From positions 61,641 through 125,640 of the forward strand of contig SUXW01000009.1 in the NCBI GenBank assembly GCA_015060765.1: a stretch of 64,000 nucleotides of DNA, given 5' to 3'. The position numbers were made by a program, and so were the translations under genes. A model generated the notes under the pieces. It was given only the letters and a program-made list of their open reading frames with translations. It did no database searches and had not been told where the DNA came from. Positions within the stretch are counted from its first letter, which is position 1; each line of letters opens with the position of its first letter. Below, in pieces: positions 33,931 to 42,057 of the stretch. The DNA is from Bacteroides sp. GTDB taxonomy: Bacteria > Bacteroidota > Bacteroidia > Bacteroidales > Bacteroidaceae.

Positions 33931-34844
33931 TGTATCTGATTGATGTCGAACGGAGTTTCCTGATATACATAATAGTTCAACCAATTGGAGAACATCAAGT
34001 TGGCATGACCACGCCAACGCACTACCGGGCCAAGGTCGGGATTGTCTTCCTTATAGTAGTTCTTCGGCATGTCAATCGGAAGTCCCTTACCCAAATCGCG
34101 CTTGTACTCCGTATCGAGCGTATAAGGCGAATATTCCGAATGTCCGGTGATGAAGAACTCGCGCCCGTTACGTGCCATCACCATGTATACTCCCGAGTCT
34201 TCCGATTCGGCCAACAGGGTCAAATCGTTTACCTTCAGAATATCTTCCCGACGGATTTCCGTGTGGCGGCTGTGCGGTACAAAGAACTCATCGTCGAAAC
34301 CTCGGAAGATGGGCAGTCCCTGTACATTGATGCGATGTTGGAAGATGCCGAACATCTTCTTGTCGAGCGGATACTTGGGCACTCCATAGAAATGATACAA
34401 ACCGGCTTGGGCTGCCCAGCAGATATACAAAGTAGAAGTGACATGCGTACGTGCCCAGTCGAACACTTCCGAAATTTCTTCCCAATAAGTCACTTCCTCG
34501 TACGACATCTGTTCTACCGGCGCACCTGTAATGATCATTCCATCGAACTTCTGTTCCTTCAAAATCTCGAAATCGTGATAAAACGCCTTCATGTGCTCTA
34601 TCGGTGTATTTTTCGAGGTATGGCTCTTCAGTTTCATAAAGGTAATCTCCAACTGAAGCGGCGTATTCGAAAGCAGACGCACCAAATCGGTTTCCGTCGT
34701 TATCTTGATAGGCATCAAGTTGAGGACGACTATCTTGAGCGGACGGATATCTTGAGAAGCAGCCCGTGAATTGTCGATAACGAAGATATTTTCTTCCTTC
34801 AACAATTCAATGGCAGGCAATTTATCGGGTAAATTAAGTGGCAT
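33927..34844 (-). CDS. metA: Homoserine O-acyltransferase (MetA family, probably acetyl-CoA specific)
   Basis: A 305-residue MetA protein, started at MPLNLPDKLPAIELL (ATG at 34844; the upstream in-frame TTG lies within 7 nt of the predicted transcription start). The catalytic cysteine is C142 in YICWAAQ, with the His/Glu pair in FITGHSEYS. Residue 111 is Glu (TGAPVEQM). In the MetA family Glu111 goes with acetyl-CoA and Gly111 with succinyl-CoA, so despite the usual 'succinyltransferase' name this copy should make O-acetylhomoserine. It feeds methionine synthesis, whose last steps (metF, metH) are encoded 12-23 kb away. Confidence 0.93.
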   Translation of the reverse strand: MPLNLPDKLPAIELLKEENIFVIDNSRAASQDIRPLKIVVLNLMPIKITTETDLVRLLSNTPLQLEITFMKLKSHTSKNTPIEHMKAFYHDFEILKEQKFDGMIITGAPVEQMSYEEVTYWEEISEVFDWARTHVTSTLYICWAAQAGLYHFYGVPKYPLDKKMFGIFQHRINVQGLPIFRGFDDEFFVPHSRHTEIRREDILKVNDLTLLAESEDSGVYMVMARNGREFFITGHSEYSPYTLDTEYKRDLGKGLPIDMPKNYYKEDNPDLGPVVRWRGHANLMFSNWLNYYVYQETPFDINQIQ

Positions 34845-34867
34845 AGGTTCTTGTTTTAACAATTAGA

Positions 34868-34898
34868 TTGCAAAGGTAGTGATTTTTATTTACTTTTG
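34868..34898. promoter_or_regulatory. Divergent promoters of metA and the EFR1 gene
   Basis: Plus strand: TTG (34868-34870), 20-nt spacer, TACTTTTG (34891-34898), reading toward 34926. Minus strand: TACCTTTG at 34878-34871, reading toward metA. The two promoters overlap, so they may compete. No SAM riboswitch is present in the short metA leader. Confidence 0.6.
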
Positions 34899-34925
34899 CA
34901 GAAATAACGAAAGATTGAAAAGAAA

Positions 34926-35696
34926 ATGAGAACACACGTAGTATATTTCAGCGCCACCTACACCACGCGCACCATTTGTGAACGGATAGCCGGTCATTTG
35001 TCGGAAGAAAACATCGCCTACGATGTAACCAATGATGAATCTTTAGAAGATATTTCCATTCCCGAAGAGGATTTGCTGGTTATCGGTATCCCCGTCTATG
35101 CCGGACGCATCCCCGAGATAGCGGTTGACCGCCTCAACCGATTCAAAGGAAAAGGAACGAAAGCCATTGCCGTTGCCGTTTATGGCAACCGCGATTACGA
35201 AGACGCATTGATTGAGCTGACCGATCTGGTACAGGCTAACGGCTTTCAAGTGATTGGTGCCGGTGCATTCATCGCCCGCCATTGCATCTTTACCGAATTG
35301 GCTTCGAACCGTCCCGACGAACAGGATATGGAAGTTATCCGCCGCTTTGCCGAACAATGCCAAACCATCCTGTCTTCTACGGCCCAACTGCCAATGATTG
35401 AAGTAAAGGGCAACCGTCCATATAAGCCCAATGGGCATGCTTCTGCCCGTCCCACTTCGGATGAGACCTGCAACCATTGCGGCAAATGTGCACGACTCTG
35501 TCCCACTCATGCCATTTCGTTGGAACAACCTCCGTTGACCGACAACGACAAATGCCTGGCTTGTGGACGATGCCTGGTTGTCTGCCCCACCGGAAGCCGC
35601 AACTTCCGAGGAGAGAAGTATCAGGAGATGGCGATTAAGTTCACCACCTCCTTCAGTGCAAGACGCGAACCGGAATTATTCTTTGCAAGCGTATAA
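34926..35696 (+). CDS. EFR1 family flavodoxin/4Fe-4S ferredoxin protein
   Basis: A 256-residue cytoplasmic electron-transfer protein. Residues 1 to about 150 form a flavodoxin-like domain (VVYFSATYTTRTICERI for FMN phosphate; LLVIGIPVYAGRIPEIAVDRL). Residues about 180-225 hold two 4Fe-4S motifs, CNHCGKCARLCP and CLACGRCLVVCP. This architecture defines the EFR1 family of obligate anaerobes; redox partners are unknown. It is monocistronic, divergent from metA and closed by a strong terminator. Confidence 0.88.
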   Translation: MRTHVVYFSATYTTRTICERIAGHLSEENIAYDVTNDESLEDISIPEEDLLVIGIPVYAGRIPEIAVDRLNRFKGKGTKAIAVAVYGNRDYEDALIELTDLVQANGFQVIGAGAFIARHCIFTELASNRPDEQDMEVIRRFAEQCQTILSSTAQLPMIEVKGNRPYKPNGHASARPTSDETCNHCGKCARLCPTHAISLEQPPLTDNDKCLACGRCLVVCPTGSRNFRGEKYQEMAIKFTTSFSARREPELFFASV

Positions 35697-35702
35697 ATAA
35701 AA

Positions 35703-35740
35703 AAGAGTGAGGGCATGCCACGGCACGCCCTCACTCTTTT
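35703..35740. terminator. Bidirectional intrinsic terminator
   Basis: A 13-bp perfect stem, AAAGAGTGAGGGC / GCCCTCACTCTTT, with a 12-nt loop, serving the convergent EFR1 and TolC-family genes. Confidence 0.9.
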
Positions 35741-35755
35741 CATGTTCACTTCCTT

Positions 35756-36925
35756 TTACAGTTCGTTCTTATAAATTGTTGCCATAACCTTCTGGTATTG
35801 GTTTTCCAATTGCATATAAGCCTGCAGGTTCTTGTAGATACTTTCCGCTTCAACAAAATACTCTATCAAAGAAAGTTGTCCTTCTTCCAAAGCTTGTTTC
35901 AACAAGCCTAAAGTGCGGTGCATCAAAGGCACATCGTAAGCCTTGAGTGCTTCCTTCAACTGTTGCATCTCGTTGAAGAGCGACATCAGTTCGTTTTCTT
36001 TTTCCAGCAAGGCATCTTCTTTCAAGAGTTGGGCGCTCATCGCTTGCGCCTTGGCTATCTGCACTTTCTTCCGATTGGAGAACAATGGAATGGAACCGCC
36101 CACAACAAAACCATTCATCGACATTTCACTATCGGTGTTCCGACGAAAACCAGCCTGTAGTTTAGGCAACCAGTTCTGTTTGTCGACCGACACTTGCTTT
36201 TCGGCAGCACGTACGGCATAGCCCAAAGCCTGCAAGTCGAGGTCGGACGCAATCACTTCATCGCGAAGTGTGCTATAGTCATTAATCTCTTCCACTTGCG
36301 GATAGACGGTAGCCGAAAATTCCAAAGGCATGTTTCCATTCATGGCAAGCAATGTATGAAGAACCGTGCGGTGAGCCGCATTGTTCTGTGCCACTTCGGT
36401 CTTCACGTTCATGGTTTCCATTTTCACCTTGTTCACTTCCAACACATTGGCATCGCCTGTCTGCAAACGCTTTTCGTACATAGCCTGCAAATCGTTGGCA
36501 TTCTTCATGCGTATCTGCATCAGTTCGTCTGCCTGATTCAGTTGAATCAAGTCAAGACAAAGCAGCTTGGCCTGCAGGAGAATATCCCGACGGGCAGCCT
36601 GTTGCTGGAGGTCGATGGCTTCGTTTTCCAACGTAACCTGTCGGTTACGAGTGATGTATTGGGTAGGAAAATCAAATCCTTGTGACACGACTGTTTCCGT
36701 ACCATGTCCCGGTCCTGCTCCATTCTTATAGAAAGAACTATACGAAATGGTCGGATCGGGTAAATTGTTCTCCGTACGGTTCTCCATTTTCTGTGCTTTG
36801 GAAAGTTGGGCCTGCGATTGCAATTCCTTGTTGTTCTGCTCAATGCTCTGCAGCACTTGTTCGATGCTTTGCGCCTGCATGGCCAAAGGAAGAGCCAATG
36901 CAATGCTTAATATGTATTTCTTCAT
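35756..36925 (-). CDS. TolC-family outer-membrane efflux protein (CusC/CzcC-like)
   Basis: A 389-residue protein with a signal peptide (MKKYILSIALALPLAMQAQ) and the long alternating coiled-coil helices of TolC proteins (SIEQVLQSIEQNNKELQSQAQLSKAQ; LQQQAARRDILLQAKLLCLDL; ENELMSLFNEMQQLKEALKAYD). The start is the ATG at 36925 rather than the upstream in-frame codon, to give a proper signal peptide. It forms the outer-membrane duct for the RND pump and adaptor encoded upstream. The gap before it is 94 nt and contains two copies of CCACGGAGT. Confidence 0.88.
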   Translation of the reverse strand: MKKYILSIALALPLAMQAQSIEQVLQSIEQNNKELQSQAQLSKAQKMENRTENNLPDPTISYSSFYKNGAGPGHGTETVVSQGFDFPTQYITRNRQVTLENEAIDLQQQAARRDILLQAKLLCLDLIQLNQADELMQIRMKNANDLQAMYEKRLQTGDANVLEVNKVKMETMNVKTEVAQNNAAHRTVLHTLLAMNGNMPLEFSATVYPQVEEINDYSTLRDEVIASDLDLQALGYAVRAAEKQVSVDKQNWLPKLQAGFRRNTDSEMSMNGFVVGGSIPLFSNRKKVQIAKAQAMSAQLLKEDALLEKENELMSLFNEMQQLKEALKAYDVPLMHRTLGLLKQALEEGQLSLIEYFVEAESIYKNLQAYMQLENQYQKVMATIYKNEL

Positions 36926-37019
36926 AATCTGTATTTTATTCCACCACGGAGTACACAAAGTTCCACGGAGTTTTATTATTTACTCTGTGAGTCTCCATAT
37001 ACTCTGTGGTGAGTTAAAT

Positions 37020-40000
37020 TCATTTCTTCTTACGATTCATCAGTTCATACACTATGGGGATGATGAAAGCATTGAGGAAGGTGGAGGTCAGCAAACCACC
37101 CAAGATTACTTTCGCCATCGGACTCTGAATTTCGTTACCCGGCAAATCGCCACGGAATGCCAATGGAATCAAGGCCAAGGCCGAGGTCAAAGCCGTCATC
37201 AAGATCGGATTCAAGCGGTCGAGCGATCCATGGATAATGCTTTCGCGCAATGTACCTCCTTCGGCACGCAGGTTGTTGTAACGGCCAATGAGCAACATAC
37301 CGTTACGGGTGGCGATACCAAACAACGAGATGAACCCGATAATGGCCGGGATACTTACTTCGCCACTGGTTATCATCAAAGCAAATACACCACCAATCAA
37401 GGCCAACGGCAAGTTCAGAAGAATCACCGCACTCTGTGCTGCATTCTTGAATTCGGTGTAGATCAGCAGGAAGATAACCACAATACTCATGAGCGAAGCA
37501 ATCAACAACGTACGACTGGCTGCCTGTTCGCTTTCGAACTGACCTCCCAATTCCACGTGATAGCCTTCGGGCAACTTCACTTCGGCATTGATGCGTTCCT
37601 GGATATCGTTTACCGTACTACGAAGATCGCGACCGCTGGTATTGGCTGAAATCACAATCTTACGCTTTACATTTTCGCGGCTCACACTATTCGGGCCCAT
37701 CGAAGAAACCACATCGGCCACATACGTGATGGGCACTCGTTGTCCGTCTTCTGTATCAATCATCAGGTCGCGAATCTTTTCCATTTCATCGCGCACTTCG
37801 TTCTTGGCACGTACGATGAGGTTGAACGCCTTGCCTTGTTCGTATACTTGCGATACGGTTGCTCCCGCCATGTTCACTTCCACAAACTCACCGAAGGCAG
37901 GAAGGCTGATGCCATACTTGGCCAACATTTCGCGCTTAGGGATAATCTTGAGCTGCGGACGTTCAATCTGTTGTTCCACATTCAAGTCGGCCACGCCTTC
38001 CACATCGCTGATGGCGCTCTTGATTTGGTTGGCATACATGAACATCTTGTTCAAGTCATCGCCAAACAACTTGATGGCGATGCTGGCTTTTGTTCCCGAA
38101 AGCATGGCATCGATACGGTGACTGATGGGCTGACCGATTTCGATGTTGGCACCCGAAAGCGTATTCAACTTATCGCGCACTTCGTGCATCATTTCATCAC
38201 GCGAGCGATTCTTCAATTCGAACGGTGCCTCTATTTCACTTCCGTTCACCCCACGAGAATGTTCATCGAGTTCGGCACGACCGGTTTTACGGGCAACCGT
38301 CTGAATTTCGGGAATGGAAAGCAGCAGCTGTTCGGCACGGCGTCCCAAGTTGTCGGATTCTTCGAGCGACACACCCGGCATAGAGGTGATGTTGATGGTG
38401 AGTGAACCTTCGTTGAACGAAGGAAGGAACGAGCGTCCCAACGTAAAGAAACATCCCAAAGCAATGACAAACAATGCCACAATGCTCCCCAGTACCCACT
38501 TATTATGATTCAACGCCCAGTTCAAGGCTCCTTCATAGTGTTTCTTCAGCCATACGGCTACAAAGGCTTCCTTGGGAAGCTTGTCGCCCTTTTCCTTACC
38601 CAACAAATAGCTACAAAGCACCGGAGTCAATGTCAAGGCTACAATAGTAGAAGCAAACAAGGCCACAATAAAGGCAATGCCCAATGGCACCAACATACGG
38701 CCTTCCATGCCACTCAAGAAGAACAAGGGCACGAAACTGGCTACAATAATCAACGTTGAGTTAAGGATAGGCATACGCACTTCCTTCGAAGCATCGAACA
38801 CCACTTCCAAAACAGGACGACGTTCGCCTTCGGGAAGCATCCTGTTCTCACGCAAGCGTTTCCATACGTTTTCCACATCCACAATGGCATCGTCCACCAA
38901 AGAACCGATGGCAATAGCCATACCACCCAAACTCATGGTGTTGATACTCAATCCCATGTAATGCAAAGTCAAGATAGAAACCACCAAAGCCAAAGGAATA
39001 GTTACCAATGAAATGAGCGTGGTGCGTACATTGGCCAAGAAAAGGAACAATACGATAATGACAAAGATACCACCTTCGTAAAGCGAAGACTTCACATTGT
39101 CGATAGAGCTATCGATAAAACGGCTCTGACGGAAGATATCTGTAGACACCTTTACATCGGCCGGCAAATTCTTCTGCACATCCTTCAAGGCGGCTTCCAA
39201 CTTTTCAGTCAGTTCGATGGTGCCTGTCTGTGGCTGCTTGCTCACGGTAAGGAGCACGGCAGGTTTTCCTCTTTCCGAAGCCAAGCCCAATTTGGGTTCT
39301 TGTGAGCCAATCTTCACATCGGCCACATCTTCCAGGGTGACGGGCACTCCGTTTACGGTCTTGATGACGGCACGCGCCATATCGGCCACATTGGTGGTGG
39401 AGAGCATACCGCGCACAATGTATTCGTTGCTATGTTGATAGATGATGCCCCCGTTTACATTCTGATTCATGTTTCGGGTTACGGCCATCACTTCGCCCAG
39501 AGTTACACCATAGTGCTTCATGCGGGCAGGGTCAATCAACACCTGATATTCCTTGATGTCACCCCCCAATACAGACACTTGAGCCACCCCGCCTGTAGAG
39601 AGCAGACGCGGACGGATGGTCCAATCGGCAATGGTGCGAAGGTCGAGCATCGAAGTGCTGTCGGCGGTCAGCCCTACAATCAACACTTCGCCAAGGATAG
39701 ACGATTGCGGTCCCATAGTAGGATTACCCACGTTTTCGGGCAACTGTTCACCTACTAACGAAAGCTTTTCGCTAACAATCTGACGAGCGAGATAAATATC
39801 GGTATCCCAATCGAATTCCACCCATACCACCGAGAAACCGTTGGTCGACGATGAACGTACACGGCGCACATGCGTAGCCCCATTCACGGTTGTTTCGATA
39901 GGGAAAGTCACCAATTGTTCCACTTCTTCGGCCGCCATACCGTTGGCTTCGGTCATCACCACTACGGTAGGAGCAGTCAAGTCGGGGAACACGTCGACCT

Positions 40001-40103
40001 CCGTATGAAATGCGGTATAGAGTCCACCAATCAGCAACAGCACCGATGCCAAAAGCACCGTAATGCGGTTGTGGAGGGAAAAATGTATAATTTTGTTCAG
40101 CAT
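37020..40103 (-). CDS. Heavy-metal efflux RND transporter (CusA/CzcA family)
   Basis: A 1027-residue inner-membrane proton-driven pump. It has a first membrane helix (NRITVLLASVLLLIGGLYTAF), a large periplasmic loop, and the heavy-metal-family motif GSLVDDAIVDVENVW in the central membrane bundle. The second half mirrors the first (AQSAVILLNLPLALIGGVFAL; GIATRNGMLLIGRYN). DxxxDxxE in the fourth helix marks the heavy-metal (HME) branch rather than drug pumps. The metal (Cu/Ag or Zn/Co/Ni/Cd) cannot be settled by eye; the His-rich adaptor favours a soft or borderline metal. It starts 11 nt after the adaptor gene. Confidence 0.92.
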   Translation of the reverse strand: MLNKIIHFSLHNRITVLLASVLLLIGGLYTAFHTEVDVFPDLTAPTVVVMTEANGMAAEEVEQLVTFPIETTVNGATHVRRVRSSSTNGFSVVWVEFDWDTDIYLARQIVSEKLSLVGEQLPENVGNPTMGPQSSILGEVLIVGLTADSTSMLDLRTIADWTIRPRLLSTGGVAQVSVLGGDIKEYQVLIDPARMKHYGVTLGEVMAVTRNMNQNVNGGIIYQHSNEYIVRGMLSTTNVADMARAVIKTVNGVPVTLEDVADVKIGSQEPKLGLASERGKPAVLLTVSKQPQTGTIELTEKLEAALKDVQKNLPADVKVSTDIFRQSRFIDSSIDNVKSSLYEGGIFVIIVLFLFLANVRTTLISLVTIPLALVVSILTLHYMGLSINTMSLGGMAIAIGSLVDDAIVDVENVWKRLRENRMLPEGERRPVLEVVFDASKEVRMPILNSTLIIVASFVPLFFLSGMEGRMLVPLGIAFIVALFASTIVALTLTPVLCSYLLGKEKGDKLPKEAFVAVWLKKHYEGALNWALNHNKWVLGSIVALFVIALGCFFTLGRSFLPSFNEGSLTINITSMPGVSLEESDNLGRRAEQLLLSIPEIQTVARKTGRAELDEHSRGVNGSEIEAPFELKNRSRDEMMHEVRDKLNTLSGANIEIGQPISHRIDAMLSGTKASIAIKLFGDDLNKMFMYANQIKSAISDVEGVADLNVEQQIERPQLKIIPKREMLAKYGISLPAFGEFVEVNMAGATVSQVYEQGKAFNLIVRAKNEVRDEMEKIRDLMIDTEDGQRVPITYVADVVSSMGPNSVSRENVKRKIVISANTSGRDLRSTVNDIQERINAEVKLPEGYHVELGGQFESEQAASRTLLIASLMSIVVIFLLIYTEFKNAAQSAVILLNLPLALIGGVFALMITSGEVSIPAIIGFISLFGIATRNGMLLIGRYNNLRAEGGTLRESIIHGSLDRLNPILMTALTSALALIPLAFRGDLPGNEIQSPMAKVILGGLLTSTFLNAFIIPIVYELMNRKKK

Positions 40104-40114
40104 AATGATCGGAT

Positions 40115-41422
40115 TTAGTGTTCATGACTATGTGCCGGGAGTGCATTGCTGGCCGATGCCAACTTCACATGATAAGCCCCCTTCACCACTACTCTATCGC
40201 CTGCATGGAGTCCTTCCAATATCTGTACTTCCTTGCCGTTGCTGGCACCAATCTTCACTTCCTGCTTCTTGTAGCTTTCAGCACACTTCTGCAGATAGAC
40301 AAAGTACAAGCCTTGTTCTTCGGTCAATGCTTCGACGGGGATGGCGAGTGTGTTTGGCAATTCCTTTGACATCAAGAACACTTCTACAAACGAGCCCGGA
40401 ACTACATCACCCTTATTATCGAAACTGAAAGTTACCGGCACATAATAAGAACCGTCGCCCGATGCCTTGCCATACGAAAGCAGTTTGCCGTTCAAAGCAC
40501 TGAGTTCATACACCTGATTGTCGTATGGAGTCTTGAAATTAGCCGATGAGATAGTGTTCAAATAACGATAATATCTTTCCGATACATCAGCACGCAAATA
40601 CAAGCGATTGTTTTGAGTAACGGTAAGAAGCGGTTGGCCCACGGTTACAAAATCGCCTTCCTTCACCAATAGATTCTTGATGTATCCACCGATAGGAGCT
40701 GTAACAGCCACACCTTTGGTAGACTTGTTCTTCGACAAGGCCTCGTAACTCAAACGAGCGTTTTCATAGGTTTCCTTGATGGCATTGAATTCTTTTTGTG
40801 AAATAATCTGGTTGCCCACCAAACGTTGGGCGCGGTCGTATTCGGCCTTGGCAGTTTCGTAAGCGATGCGTGCACGTTCGGCAGGGTCACCATCCTGCAA
40901 CTTATCGGCACTAATGCTCAAAATGGTGGCACCTTTTCCTACACTGGCACCATCGGTCATGGCACGTTGGAAAGAGACTACACCCGATACATTGGCCACC
41001 ACTACGCTTTCGGCACCTTGAGCGGCTTGGATTTGTCCGCTGGTGGCAATCACTTGACGAAATCCTTTGGGTTCGATTACTTCAGACATTACACCGGCTG
41101 CCTTTGCCTTTTCAGGAGCCAAGATGATTTCATCGGGATTATTGCCATGTCCATGAGCTGCATGGTCATGATTATGCACCTTATGACCTTCAGTAGTGTG
41201 GTCATGGCCTTCGTGGTTATGTGCGGCGTGGTTGTGACCTTCGTGATTGTGAGCCGCATGATCATGGCCTTCGTGGTTATGGCTGGCATGGTTGTGACCA
41301 TGTTCTTCGGTTGCATGATTATGACTTTCGTGGTCGTGGCCTTCGTGGTTATGACCCGACTGACTGGAGCAGGAGCCTAAAAGGAATATCCCCATGACTC
41401 CCATAAAGAAAATTTTCTTCAT
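40115..41422 (-). CDS. RND efflux periplasmic adaptor with a His-rich N-terminal repeat region
   Basis: A 435-residue membrane-fusion lipoprotein (lipobox LLGSC, C18) of the CusB/CzcB type. Residues about 24-95 contain 27 histidines in near-perfect decapeptide repeats of the form AxHNHEGHDH. Then come the lipoyl-like and hairpin domains (QVIATSGQIQAAQGAESVVVANVSG; YETAKAEYDRAQRLVG; VTAPIGGYIKNLLVKEGDFV) and the beta-barrel region. The His tract is an evident metal-binding sponge that may hand ions to the pump. First gene of the efflux operon. Confidence 0.92.
   Translation of the reverse strand: MKKIFFMGVMGIFLLGSCSSQSGHNHEGHDHESHNHATEEHGHNHASHNHEGHDHAAHNHEGHNHAAHNHEGHDHTTEGHKVHNHDHAAHGHGNNPDEIILAPEKAKAAGVMSEVIEPKGFRQVIATSGQIQAAQGAESVVVANVSGVVSFQRAMTDGASVGKGATILSISADKLQDGDPAERARIAYETAKAEYDRAQRLVGNQIISQKEFNAIKETYENARLSYEALSKNKSTKGVAVTAPIGGYIKNLLVKEGDFVTVGQPLLTVTQNNRLYLRADVSERYYRYLNTISSANFKTPYDNQVYELSALNGKLLSYGKASGDGSYYVPVTFSFDNKGDVVPGSFVEVFLMSKELPNTLAIPVEALTEEQGLYFVYLQKCAESYKKQEVKIGASNGKEVQILEGLHAGDRVVVKGAYHVKLASASNALPAHSHEH
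41167..41362 (-). repeat. Coding 30-bp repeats of the His-rich adaptor region
   Basis: The decapeptide AxHNHEGHDH is encoded by about four near-identical 30-bp units plus degenerate flanks. The nucleotide repeats are close enough to recombine, so unit number probably varies between strains. Confidence 0.75.
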
Positions 41423-41459
41423 GATGTTATCTGTCTTTTTGATTATTATTCTTACGATA

Positions 41460-41467
41460 CAAACTTA
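41460..41467 (-). promoter_or_regulatory. Candidate -7 promoter element for the efflux operon
   Basis: The minus strand reads TAAGTTTG, matching TAnnTTTG, 38-45 nt before the adaptor ATG, with no matching -33 TTTG. The lack of -33 would suit a promoter needing an activator, but this is inference. The 41423-41548 gap holds nothing else. Confidence 0.4.
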
Positions 41468-41548
41468 CCCACATCGGAGTAGTACACTGATTACCACAGA
41501 TTTATTAAAAAATCCGCATGACTTTAAGAGTAAAAGTTGTGGTAAAGA

Positions 41549-41959
41549 TTATGCCACTGGAGGTGCACGGAGTCCCATTACGTGCGGATGGCACGTAGCG
41601 TGGAGTTTCTCTAAATAATAGGAATGATGTATACCCTCTGTATCTTCCAATGGTAGGGGAATATACAATATATCTGCCAATGTATAGAGCAATTGACAAG
41701 TAGAGTAATCGGGTGAAACATCTTCTTCTGCCTCATCGGGAGTAACGCCTTGGAAATTGGTTACACAATGGTCCTCGCAAGCATGGTGGGATTCGGTAGC
41801 ATGATTTTCCTCTCCTTCTCCGCAATCACATTCGCAAGCGGCCACATCGTTGTGCAGACAAAGAATATGCTGATGATGGTGATGAGGTAACACGGCAGCC
41901 GTCAACATCACCATGCTGACCCATATCAAGATCCATGCTATGTACCTTCTTCTCTTCAT
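41549..41959 (-). CDS. Cys/His-rich small secreted protein (DUF6769-like) next to the metal efflux operon
   Basis: A 136-residue protein with an N-terminal membrane or signal segment (YIAWILIWVSMVMLTAAVL), then HHHHQH, CECDCGEGEENH, and ESHHACEDHC, and a C-terminal TCQLLYTLADILYIPL. The metal-ligand-rich middle and its place directly upstream of the RND efflux operon suggest a periplasmic metal-binding or sensing role. The DUF6769 label is from memory of similar Bacteroidales proteins. Its predicted promoter sits so close that the mRNA would be almost leaderless. Confidence 0.7.
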   Translation of the reverse strand: MKRRRYIAWILIWVSMVMLTAAVLPHHHHQHILCLHNDVAACECDCGEGEENHATESHHACEDHCVTNFQGVTPDEAEEDVSPDYSTCQLLYTLADILYIPLPLEDTEGIHHSYYLEKLHATCHPHVMGLRAPPVA

Positions 41960-41964
41960 CGATG

Positions 41965-41997
41965 CAAAAATACGAAATTACAACGAACAAATCAAAA
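41965..41997 (-). promoter_or_regulatory. Promoter of the Cys/His-rich gene, nearly leaderless
   Basis: Minus strand TTTTG (41997-41993), 20-nt spacer, TATTTTTG (41972-41965): full consensus. Start is expected around 41961, only about 2 nt before the ATG at 41959. Confidence 0.65.
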
Positions 41998-42057
41998 TTA
42001 TCCAAAAAATAGTTCTATATTAGCGCACAATATATCAATCAAAAATAATCTATCTAT

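Noticed and set aside
34845..34925. SAM riboswitch before metA
   Set aside because: The predicted metA leader is only about 20 nt and shows no riboswitch motif.
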